In this document: positions 16,998-24,096 of the stretch, one piece after another
Position numbering within the stretch: the stretch's first letter is position 1
How the letters are laid out: every line of letters starts with the position of its first letter
Assembly: GCF_017744095.1 (NCBI RefSeq)
Contig: NZ_JAGHQX010000001.1
Location: 62,001 to 126,000, forward strand
Length of the DNA stretch: 64,000 nt
Direction of reading: 5' to 3'
Source of the DNA: Shimia sp. R10_1
Lineage (GTDB): Bacteria; Pseudomonadota; Alphaproteobacteria; Rhodobacterales; Rhodobacteraceae
Made by a program: the position numbers and the translations under genes
The notes under the pieces: generated by a model
Database searches by the model: none
What the model was told of the DNA's origin: nothing
What the model saw: the letters and a program-made list of their open reading frames with translations, nothing else

Positions 16998-17276
16998 TCA
17001 GACTTTCCAGAAGCAGAAGGTGCCCCAGCCGATTGCAAGACCCAGTGGCCACCAGAGCGGTTCGCCCATCAGACCCAGCCATGCAAGGAAGATGAAGCTG
17101 CCACCCAAGCATGTGAGGAACAGGCGGTCACCGCGGGTGGTGACAAGGCCCAGTGCGCCTTTGCGCTCGTCCCCGCCGGGGCGCTTGATCTCCAGCACAA
17201 TCAGCAGGCCGATTGTGGAGAACAACACGATGAAGATTGCGGCCGTGGGCCATGTCCATGCCATCCAGCTCAGCAT
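16998..17276 (-). CDS. glpU: DUF2160 membrane protein of the glycerol ABC transporter locus
   Basis: A 92-residue protein with three hydrophobic segments (start MLSWMAWTWPTAAIFIV, end FCFWKV). It matches DUF2160, a small protein encoded with GlpSTPQ-type glycerol ABC transporters (called GlpU in Rhizobium). Its role in transport is not established; it may help assemble or stabilise the permease. It is the last gene of the operon, 1 bp after the GlpQ-like permease gene. Confidence 0.82.
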   Translation of the reverse strand: MLSWMAWTWPTAAIFIVLFSTIGLLIVLEIKRPGGDERKGALGLVTTRGDRLFLTCLGGSFIFLAWLGLMGEPLWWPLGLAIGWGTFCFWKV

Positions 17277-17277
17277 A

Positions 17278-18075
17278 TCAAACTCTCCCCATCGCGAAGC
17301 CCTTCGCGATATAGTTACGAACGAAATAGATCACGATGGCGCCCGGGATGATGGTGAGCGTGCCGGCAGCAGCCAGCAGGCCCAGCTCATACCCCGCAGA
17401 AGAGGCGGTTTTGGTCATCGTTGCGGCGATTGGCTTTGCGGCCACAGCGGTCAGGGTTTTGGCCAAGAGCAGCTCCACCCATGAGAACATGAAGCAGAAG
17501 AAAGCAGCCACACCCACACCGGCTTTGATCGTCGGGATGAAGATCGTCAGGAAGAAGCGCGGGAAGGAATAGCCATCCACATATGCGGTTTCATCCAACT
17601 CCTTTGGGACGCCGCCCATGAAGCCTTCCAAGATCCACACAGCGAGCGGGATGTTGAAGAGGCAGTGCGCCAGCGCCACGGCGAGGTGCGTGTCAAACAG
17701 GCCCACAGCGGAGTAGAGCTGAAAGAAGGGCAGGGCGAACACGGCCGCTGGTGCCATACGGTTTGTCAGCAGCCAGAAGAACAGCTGCTTGTCGCCGAGA
17801 AAGCGATAGCGGCTGAAGGCATAGGCGGCGGGCAGGGCCACGGCAATGGAGATCAGCGTGTTCAGTGACACATAGATGATCGAGTTGATGTAGCCCCAAT
17901 ACCAAGAGGGATCGGTGAAGATCGTGACATAGGCCTCCAGCGTGAAGGTCTGTGGGAAGAGCGAAAACCCAGAGAGAATCTCGTTGGTGGTTTTGAAGCT
18001 CATCGCCACCAGCCAGTAGATCGGCAGCATCAGGAAGAAGATATACAGGATGGGGACAAGGGATCGTTTTTGCAT
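17278..18075 (-). CDS. glpQ: Glycerol-type ABC transporter permease (GlpQ-like)
   Basis: A 265-residue inner-membrane permease of the carbohydrate CUT1 MalG type with six hydrophobic segments. It carries the EAA loop that contacts the ATPase (PKELDETAYVDGYSFPRFF), with the ends KRSLVPILYIFFLMLPIYW and NYIAKGFAMGRV. Together with the next permease it forms the membrane channel of the importer. The glycerol assignment comes from operon content (two ATPases, DUF2160 and a GlpV-like binding protein), not from this gene alone. Confidence 0.87.
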   Translation of the reverse strand: MQKRSLVPILYIFFLMLPIYWLVAMSFKTTNEILSGFSLFPQTFTLEAYVTIFTDPSWYWGYINSIIYVSLNTLISIAVALPAAYAFSRYRFLGDKQLFFWLLTNRMAPAAVFALPFFQLYSAVGLFDTHLAVALAHCLFNIPLAVWILEGFMGGVPKELDETAYVDGYSFPRFFLTIFIPTIKAGVGVAAFFCFMFSWVELLLAKTLTAVAAKPIAATMTKTASSAGYELGLLAAAGTLTIIPGAIVIYFVRNYIAKGFAMGRV

Positions 18076-18090
18076 GATCGTTGCCCTTTC

Positions 18091-18954
18091 TTAGTTCAGG
18101 TCATCTTTGGTCATCAGCGTGTAGAACAGCCAAGACACAAAGAGGGTGATTGCGAAGTAGATGAGGCTCATCGCGGCGGCGGGGCCGAGGTCAAACTGAC
18201 CCAAAGCGATTTTCACCAGATCAATGGACAAGAGCGTGGTCGAGTTGCCGGGGCCACCCCCTGTGAGCACGAAAGGCTCGGTGTAGATGTTGAAGCTGTC
18301 CATGAAGCGCAGAAGGATTGCGATGGTCAGAACGCTTTTCATCTTGGGCAACTGGATAAAGCGGAACACCGACCAGTTGGAGGCACCGTCGATCTTGGCG
18401 GCCTGATAGTAGGCATCCGGGATCGAAACCAGACCGGCGTAAGCCAGAAGCACCACCAGCGAGGTCCAGTGCCACACATCCATGGTGATGATGGTCACCC
18501 AAGCGGCCACGGGATCCTGGGTCATGTCATAGTTGATGCCCAGCACGTGGTTCAGGAAATAGCCCAGAAGGCCAATGTCTGGCAGGGCAAAGATGTTCCA
18601 CATTGCACCGACCACGTTCCACGGGATCAGCATCGGCAGGGCCATCAGCACGAGGCAGACCGGTACCCAGAAGCCTTTGCGGGGCATAGAAAGCGCGATT
18701 GCGATGCCCAGTGGGATCTCGATGATGAGGATCATGAAGGTGAAGAAGAACTGACGGCCAAGCGCTGCGTGGAACCGCTCTGAGCGCAGGATCTGTTCAA
18801 ACCAGGTGACGCCTTCCCAGAAGAAGAGGTTGTCGCCGAAGGTTTCCTGCACGGAGTAGTTCACCACGGTCATCATCGGGATGATGGCGTTGAACGCCAC
18901 GAGGATCAGCACCGGGGCGACGAAGAACCAGGCTTTTTGGTTTTCGGTTTTCAT
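18091..18954 (-). CDS. glpP: Glycerol-type ABC transporter permease (GlpP-like)
   Basis: A 287-residue MalF-type permease with six membrane helices. The EAA loop is IPDAYYQAAKIDGASNWSVF, and the N-terminus MKTENQKAWFFVAPVLILVA is typical. Its ATG overlaps the stop of the upstream ATPase gene in an ATGA, so the two are translationally coupled, and the GlpQ-like gene follows after 15 bp. Confidence 0.87.
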   Translation of the reverse strand: MKTENQKAWFFVAPVLILVAFNAIIPMMTVVNYSVQETFGDNLFFWEGVTWFEQILRSERFHAALGRQFFFTFMILIIEIPLGIAIALSMPRKGFWVPVCLVLMALPMLIPWNVVGAMWNIFALPDIGLLGYFLNHVLGINYDMTQDPVAAWVTIITMDVWHWTSLVVLLAYAGLVSIPDAYYQAAKIDGASNWSVFRFIQLPKMKSVLTIAILLRFMDSFNIYTEPFVLTGGGPGNSTTLLSIDLVKIALGQFDLGPAAAMSLIYFAITLFVSWLFYTLMTKDDLN

Positions 18955-20054
18955 GCTGCGCTCTCCTTTTGCGCGGGCTCAGAAGCGATCCAGCCGTCGG
19001 AATAAAGACGGGTGTGCTCTGGGGTGAAATGCAAATGCACCGCGTCACCTTTCTGCGGCGCAGGGCCGTTTTGAATGGCGGCGACTTTGTGACCGTCAAC
19101 AGTGGCTTCGACCACGGTGTGGCGGCCTACGTCGGCGATACGGGTGACGGTTGCCGGGATCGCGGCTGTGTTGCTGCTGTCCGTCAGGCTGACAAACTCT
19201 GGGCGAATGCCGACTTCAAGCTTGCCTGAGGCACCCGCTTTGATCGCACCTTCGAGCGCCACGGGGCGGCCAGCAAAGAAGGCCTGACCGTCTTTGACTT
19301 CCGCAGGCAGCACGTTCATGCCGGGGGAGCCGATGAAGTGGCCGACAAAGGTGTGGGCGGGGCGTTCAAACAGCTCTTCGGGTGTGCCGATCTGCACCAC
19401 TTCGCCCAGCTGCATCACCACCACCTGATCGGCAAAGGTGAGCGCTTCGGTCTGGTCGTGGGTGACGTAGATCATGGTCTGGGAGACGCGCTGGTGCAGC
19501 TCTTTGAGCTTGGTGCGCAGTTTCCATTTCAGGTGTGGGTCGATCACGGTGAGCGGCTCGTCAAACATGACGACGTTCACATCATCGCGCACAAGGCCAC
19601 GGCCCATGGAGATCTTTTGCTTGTTGTCTGGCGACAGGCCGGCCGCTTTGCGATCCAGCATGTCGGTGACTTCGAGCATCTCGGCAATCTCGGCCACGCG
19701 CTTTTCGATGATCGCCGGATCCACGCCGCGGTTCTTGAGCGGGAAGGCAAGGTTTTCGCGCACGGTCATGGTGTCGTAGATCACCGGGAACTGGAACACC
19801 TGTGCGATGTTGCGCTGATCGGGGGGCAGGGTGGTGACGTCTTGGCCATCAAACAGGATCTGGCCCTCAGACGGCACCAAGAGGCCGGAGATGATGTTCA
19901 GAAGGGTGGATTTGCCGCAGCCGGAGGGGCCAAGCAGGGCATAAGCGCCGCCGTCTTGCCAATCCAGATCGACTTCTTTGAGGGCAAAGTCCTGTGGCCC
20001 CTTGGGATCGGGGTAGTAGCTGTGCCGGAGGTTTTTAAGTGTGATTTTCGCCAT
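18951..20054 (-). CDS. glpT: ABC transporter ATP-binding protein (GlpT-like)
   Basis: A 367-residue ATPase of the MalK type with an OB-fold regulatory tail. Walker A is LLGPSGCGKSTLL, Walker B region reads VVMFDEPLTVIDPHLK, and the switch His is in YVTHDQTEALTFADQ. The signature motif is unusual (LSPDNKQKISMGRGL instead of LSGGQ), while the sister ATPase keeps a canonical LSGGQQQR. One degenerate and one canonical site in a heterodimer is a known pattern for this transporter type. Confidence 0.87.
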   Translation of the reverse strand: MAKITLKNLRHSYYPDPKGPQDFALKEVDLDWQDGGAYALLGPSGCGKSTLLNIISGLLVPSEGQILFDGQDVTTLPPDQRNIAQVFQFPVIYDTMTVRENLAFPLKNRGVDPAIIEKRVAEIAEMLEVTDMLDRKAAGLSPDNKQKISMGRGLVRDDVNVVMFDEPLTVIDPHLKWKLRTKLKELHQRVSQTMIYVTHDQTEALTFADQVVVMQLGEVVQIGTPEELFERPAHTFVGHFIGSPGMNVLPAEVKDGQAFFAGRPVALEGAIKAGASGKLEVGIRPEFVSLTDSSNTAAIPATVTRIADVGRHTVVEATVDGHKVAAIQNGPAPQKGDAVHLHFTPEHTRLYSDGWIASEPAQKESAA

Positions 20055-20065
20055 TCTCTTTGCCC

Positions 20066-21127
20066 TCAGCCGACGCGGGCGCCATCGGGCGCGAAGTAAA
20101 AACAGGTGGTCGGATCAAGGAAGAAATCGTGTTCTTCGCCAATCCGATAGGGGTGGGTGCCATGGGCGAGGCTGACCCAGCTGTTGCCGTCAAAGTCAAA
20201 GTGGGCCGAGCTTTCAGAACCTGAGAGTTCGGTCACGCCAACATGGCCTTTGAGCGCAACATCTGAGCCGTCATGGGCATGGGGCAACACGTGGTGTGGG
20301 CGCACAGCCATGATGTAGTCGCCATCTGTCAGGCCAGCGGCCTCACCGGATGCGGTCCAGCTCAGCGCGCCAAGGTGCATGGCATCGCCGCGTTTGGTGA
20401 CAGGTGCGTGGTTGATCGGCGGATCAGAGAAGATGCGGGCCGCGGTGAGGGAGGCCGGGGCGCGGTAGATGTCGGCGGTGGGGCCAAACTGCGCCACGTT
20501 GCCATCAACCATAAGCGCGGTTTCCCCGCCCAGAAGCAGAGCTTCTTCGGGCTCGGATGTGGCGTAGACCACCACGGCGCCGCGGCCGGCAAACAGCTCT
20601 GGCAGCTGCTCGCGCAGCTCTTCGCGCAGTTTGTAATCAAGGTTGGCCAGCGGCTCATCCAGAAACACCGCGCGGCTTTCTTTGGCAATGGCGCGCGCCA
20701 GCGCACAGCGCTGTTGCTGACCACCGGAAAGCTCATGTGGGCGACGGTGCAGCATCGGGCCAAGCTGAAGAATATCGGCGGCTTCGGCCACGCGGTCTGC
20801 GATCTCCGACTTTGCCATGCCTGCCACTTTCAGCGGGGAGGCAATGTTTTCAAACACGGTCATATGCGGGTAGTTCACAAAGAACTGGTGCACGAGGCTG
20901 ATTTTGCGTTTCTGAGTGGTCAGCGCGGTGACATCTTCGCCTTCCATGATGATTTGGCCGGCGGCGATTGGGTCGAGCCCAGCCATCATCTTAATCAGAG
21001 AGGTTTTGCCAGCGCCGGTTTCACCCAGCAGAACGTTGAAGTGGCCTTTCTTCAACGTCAGGGTCGTTGGCTTGATGTGTGTTACACCCTGCACGACCTT
21101 GGAAATGTTCTTTAGTTCAAGTGCCAT
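20066..21127 (-). CDS. glpS: ABC transporter ATP-binding protein (GlpS-like)
   Basis: A 353-residue MalK-type ATPase. Walker A is LLGETGAGKTSLIK, the signature is ELSGGQQQRCALARA, and Walker B is AVFLDEPLANLD. The position of the switch His is occupied by Ser in VVYATSEPEEALLL, so this subunit lacks the H-loop histidine and its partner (GlpT-like) supplies it. The two ATPases therefore complement each other. It is the first gene after the binding protein, 145 bp downstream, with a strong hairpin between them. Confidence 0.87.
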   Translation of the reverse strand: MALELKNISKVVQGVTHIKPTTLTLKKGHFNVLLGETGAGKTSLIKMMAGLDPIAAGQIIMEGEDVTALTTQKRKISLVHQFFVNYPHMTVFENIASPLKVAGMAKSEIADRVAEAADILQLGPMLHRRPHELSGGQQQRCALARAIAKESRAVFLDEPLANLDYKLREELREQLPELFAGRGAVVVYATSEPEEALLLGGETALMVDGNVAQFGPTADIYRAPASLTAARIFSDPPINHAPVTKRGDAMHLGALSWTASGEAAGLTDGDYIMAVRPHHVLPHAHDGSDVALKGHVGVTELSGSESSAHFDFDGNSWVSLAHGTHPYRIGEEHDFFLDPTTCFYFAPDGARVG

Positions 21128-21200
21128 GGATGCACCTTTGATCCTTATGGAGTCGGCCCAAGAGGTTGGGCAATGGAGGAGGGGAGTGTGTGTGTAAGGT

Positions 21201-21229
21201 GGCCGGGGCTTTAAAGGTAAGCCCCGGCC
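21201..21229 (-). terminator. Intra-operon hairpin between binding protein and ATPase genes
   Basis: A perfect 10 bp stem (ggccggggct / agccccggcc, 9-base loop) without a T run lies between glpV and glpS. In binding-protein operons such hairpins stabilise the upstream mRNA and reduce read-through, which would explain a high ratio of binding protein to membrane parts. Confidence 0.65.
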
Positions 21230-21272
21230 GGTTCGACCATGAACACGGGGAGTGTCAGGTCAGGAGGAACAG

Positions 21273-23009
21273 TTAGTTCTGGTTCCAGCGGGCAATCAGA
21301 GCGTCATAGTTGACGGTCTCGCCCTGTGGTTTTTCGTTGTCCAGCTTTGGCTTCGCGCCGCCGTTGGCAAACCACCACTCTGCGTCTTTCTCCTCGTTGA
21401 GGCGAGGACCACAGCCGCCATAGACATTCTGAGCTTCGTCTGCGCGCTGCATACGAGCCATGGTGATGTCCATTTCTTCGGCCAGACGGTCCATCGCTTC
21501 TTGTGGGGTGAAGGCGCCGGAGTTCACGTCACCGATCTGCTGCCACCAGATTTGGGCCAGCTTCGGATAGTCAGGCACGTTTACGCCAGTTGGGGACCAT
21601 GCCACGCGATCGGGAGAGCGGTAGAATTCTACCAGACCACCCAGTTTCGGGGCGCGCTCGGTGAAGCTTTCGTGGTTCACAGAGCTGTCACGGGTGAAGG
21701 TCAGACCCACGTGGGATTTCTTCACGTCAACCGTTTTAGAGGTCACAAACTGTGCATAGAGCCAAGCGGCCTGTGCACGGTCTGCTGGGGTGGACTTCAG
21801 GAAGGTCCAGGAGCCAACGTCCTGATAGCCAACCTTCTGGCCTTTTTCCCAGTAAGGACCATGCGGGCTTGGAGCCATGCGCCACAGTGGGTTGCCTTCG
21901 GCGTCCACAGTGTTGTTGCCTTCAGACTGAGGCTTCACCATGTCTGCGGTAAACGCGGTGTACCAGAAGATCTGCTGTGCCACGTTGCCCTGTGCCAGTG
22001 CTGGCAGAGACTGGTAGAAGTCATAAGACGCCGCACCGGGAGGCGCGTAGTTGCGCAGCCATTCATCCCATTTGCGGATCGCGTAAACCGCCGCTGGGCC
22101 GTTTGCTGCACCACCGCGGGTAACGGATGCACCAGCTGGGTTACAGGAACCGGCTTCCATGCGGATGCCCCATTCGTCGATAGGCACACCGTTTGGCTCA
22201 CCCTTGGAGCCTGCACCTGCCATGGACAGCCAAGCATCGGTCATACGCCAGCCAAGGTCTGGGGCGCGTTTGCCGTAGTCCATGTGGCCGTAGATGTCGA
22301 CGCCATCGATGTTTTTAACATCTTTGGAGAAGAACTCTGCGATGTCCTCATAGGCTGACCAGTTTACAGGCACGCCGAGGTCATAGCCGTATTTGGCTTT
22401 GAACTGCTCTTGCAGGTCTGCGCGGTCAAACCAGTCTTTGCGGAACCAGTAGAGGTTTGCAAACTGCTGGTCTGGCAGCTGGTAGAGGTCGCCATCTGGG
22501 CCCGTGGTGAACTGGGTGCCCATGAAGTCATCCAGATCGAGCGTCGGAGAGGTCGTTGCCGCCCAGTCGCCCGCCATCATGTCGGTCAGGTTGTAGGCCA
22601 GCTGCAGGCGGGAGTGCGTGCCGATCAGGTCGGAGTCATTGACGTAGCCGTCATAGAGGTTCCGCTTGGTCTGCATCTGGGTTTGCACCGCCTGAACCAC
22701 TTCGCCTTCGCCGAGGATCTGGTGGTTGACTTTGATGCCAGTGATTTCTTCAAACGCCTTGGTCAGAACTTCGGCTTCGTAGCCGTGGGTTGGAATGCCT
22801 TCTGACAGAACGTTGATTTCCATGCCCGCGTAGGGCTGTGCCGCAGTGATGAACCACTGCATTTCGCTCATCTGCTCATCTTTGCTGAGCGAAGATGGCT
22901 GGAACTCTGCATCGATCCAGCGCTTCGCTGCCGCTTCGTCGGCATAGAGCGATTGAGTGCCCGCAATTACGGCAGAAGCCGCAACGGCGGAGATAAGATA
23001 CTTCCGCAT
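21273..23009 (-). CDS. glpV: Glycerol-type ABC transporter substrate-binding protein (GlpV-like)
   Basis: A 578-residue periplasmic binding protein with a signal peptide (MRKYLISAVAASAVIAGTQ, cleavage after LYA). It is longer than most CUT1 binding proteins and matches the glycerol-binding GlpV branch by features such as KRWIDAEFQPSSLSKDEQ, the GPDGDLYQLPDQQFANLYWF segment and the C-terminal NVYGGCGPRLNEEKDAEWWF. It delivers substrate to GlpP/GlpQ. RBS GGGAGG lies 6 bases before ATG 23009. It heads the operon. No glycerol kinase or glycerol-3-phosphate dehydrogenase is in the window. Confidence 0.86.
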   Translation of the reverse strand: MRKYLISAVAASAVIAGTQSLYADEAAAKRWIDAEFQPSSLSKDEQMSEMQWFITAAQPYAGMEINVLSEGIPTHGYEAEVLTKAFEEITGIKVNHQILGEGEVVQAVQTQMQTKRNLYDGYVNDSDLIGTHSRLQLAYNLTDMMAGDWAATTSPTLDLDDFMGTQFTTGPDGDLYQLPDQQFANLYWFRKDWFDRADLQEQFKAKYGYDLGVPVNWSAYEDIAEFFSKDVKNIDGVDIYGHMDYGKRAPDLGWRMTDAWLSMAGAGSKGEPNGVPIDEWGIRMEAGSCNPAGASVTRGGAANGPAAVYAIRKWDEWLRNYAPPGAASYDFYQSLPALAQGNVAQQIFWYTAFTADMVKPQSEGNNTVDAEGNPLWRMAPSPHGPYWEKGQKVGYQDVGSWTFLKSTPADRAQAAWLYAQFVTSKTVDVKKSHVGLTFTRDSSVNHESFTERAPKLGGLVEFYRSPDRVAWSPTGVNVPDYPKLAQIWWQQIGDVNSGAFTPQEAMDRLAEEMDITMARMQRADEAQNVYGGCGPRLNEEKDAEWWFANGGAKPKLDNEKPQGETVNYDALIARWNQN

Positions 23010-23087
23010 CTTTTCCTCCCGATTGGTTGTATCCCCGACCGTGAAAGGTCGGATGCCCTACGTTGTCAAAAGAGGATTTTTTAGTCA

Positions 23088-23101
23088 ACTAATAAATTAG
23101 T
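23088..23101. promoter_or_regulatory. Palindrome ACTAATAAATTAGT upstream of glpV
   Basis: A perfect inverted repeat (ACTAAT-AA-ATTAGT) about 80 bases upstream of the glpV start. A second ACTAAT half-site lies at 23151-23156. This looks like an operator for a dimeric regulator of the transporter; which protein binds is unknown. Confidence 0.45.
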
Positions 23102-23211
23102 AGATCAGAAAATTCGGGAAAGGCATTTCCGATAAGTGACTGTAGTTACGACTAATTCACCTAAAATGGCCTGTTTGCGCCCGCGCGTCAATTGCAAATA
23201 AACCTTGACTT

Positions 23212-23225
23212 TGAACCATTGTTCA
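23212..23225. promoter_or_regulatory. Palindrome TGAAC-N4-GTTCA upstream of the FAH-rdhA genes
   Basis: A perfect 5+5 inverted repeat about 100 bases before the FAH-family start, just downstream of a TTGACT that could be a -35 box. The position fits a repressor site for the FAH-reductive dehalogenase genes. Confidence 0.4.
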
Positions 23226-23324
23226 GAGCGATTTCTGCCAGAAATTGTTGGCGCTATCGTTGCGGGTTTAGCCCGGTTTCATGCTGCTGTGTCATAGATG
23301 CGGCCTGCGCCAGAGGGAGGATCC

Positions 23325-24026
23325 ATGGCTGAATATCTGTTTGACGCTCCGGAGGTGTTTTCAATCCCGGTGGCTGGGGAACGTGCTGGGTACGCCGTGC
23401 GGCGCATCTTTTGTGTGGGGCGGAACTATGCCGCTCATGCGGCTGAGATGGGGGGAGAGGTTGATCGCGAGGCGCCGTGGTATTTCACAAAATCCGTGGC
23501 GCATGCGGTGCTGAGCGGTGCTGAGGTTGACTTTCCTCCGGGCACCGCGAACTACCATCACGAAATGGAACTGGCTTTTGTGCTGGGGGCATCGGTGTTT
23601 GAAGCCACTGAGGCGGAGGCCGCAGCGGCGATCTATGCTTATGGCTGTGCGCTCGACATGACGCGGCGGGATCGGCAGCAGGATGGCAAGGACCATCGCA
23701 GACCTTGGTCGCTTGGCAAAGATGTGGAAGGGTCCGCGGTTTTTGCGCCGCTGACACAAGCCGCCGACTTTGGTGCGCCAGCGGCGCAGGCGATCCATCT
23801 GGAGGTGGACGGGGAGACGCGTCAGGCCGCCGATCTGAGCGAGATGGTCTGGTCGCCCACAGAAATCGTCATGCATCTGTCGCGCTATTATCATCTGACC
23901 GCCGGGGACGTGATCCTGACAGGCACGCCCGCCGGTGTGGGGCCGGTGACGGCCGGGCAGGTGATCACAGGTGGGATTGAGGGGCTCGCGCCGATCCGAC
24001 TGTCGTTGAAAGTTACAAAAAGCTGA
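23325..24026 (+). CDS. Fumarylacetoacetate hydrolase family protein (fumarylpyruvate hydrolase-like)
   Basis: A 233-residue enzyme of the FAH superfamily. Metal-binding acids lie in YHHEMELAFVLG and the Asp of GCALDMTRRD; the end GVGPVTAGQVITGGIEGL is typical. The short form beginning GYAVRRIFCVGRNYAAHAAEMG matches fumarylpyruvate hydrolases of the gentisate route, which cut a ring-cleavage product to fumarate and pyruvate. Start 23325 has GGGAGG 4 bases upstream, better than the earlier ATG at 23298. It is 70 bp upstream of the reductive dehalogenase on the same strand, which suggests shared use in aromatic breakdown. Confidence 0.83.
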   Translation: MAEYLFDAPEVFSIPVAGERAGYAVRRIFCVGRNYAAHAAEMGGEVDREAPWYFTKSVAHAVLSGAEVDFPPGTANYHHEMELAFVLGASVFEATEAEAAAAIYAYGCALDMTRRDRQQDGKDHRRPWSLGKDVEGSAVFAPLTQAADFGAPAAQAIHLEVDGETRQAADLSEMVWSPTEIVMHLSRYYHLTAGDVILTGTPAGVGPVTAGQVITGGIEGLAPIRLSLKVTKS

Positions 24027-24096
24027 GGCTTATCCAGAGCGCAAGCAGTTAAGCCAGCCAAGAAGGGCAGGCCGAATGGCCTGATATGGGGAGCAG

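Larger units (their letters stand above)
23010..23324. other. Divergent promoter region between glpV and the FAH-family gene
   Basis: 315 bases without a gene. It is AT-rich near 23080-23160 and holds two perfect palindromes listed separately. TTGACT at 23205-23210 could be a -35 element for the rightward genes, but no convincing -10 is seen at the right spacing. Confidence 0.6.

Noticed and set aside
21252-22358. 368-codon frame antisense to glpV
   Set aside because: It is explained by codon bias of glpV; the protein looks like no known family.
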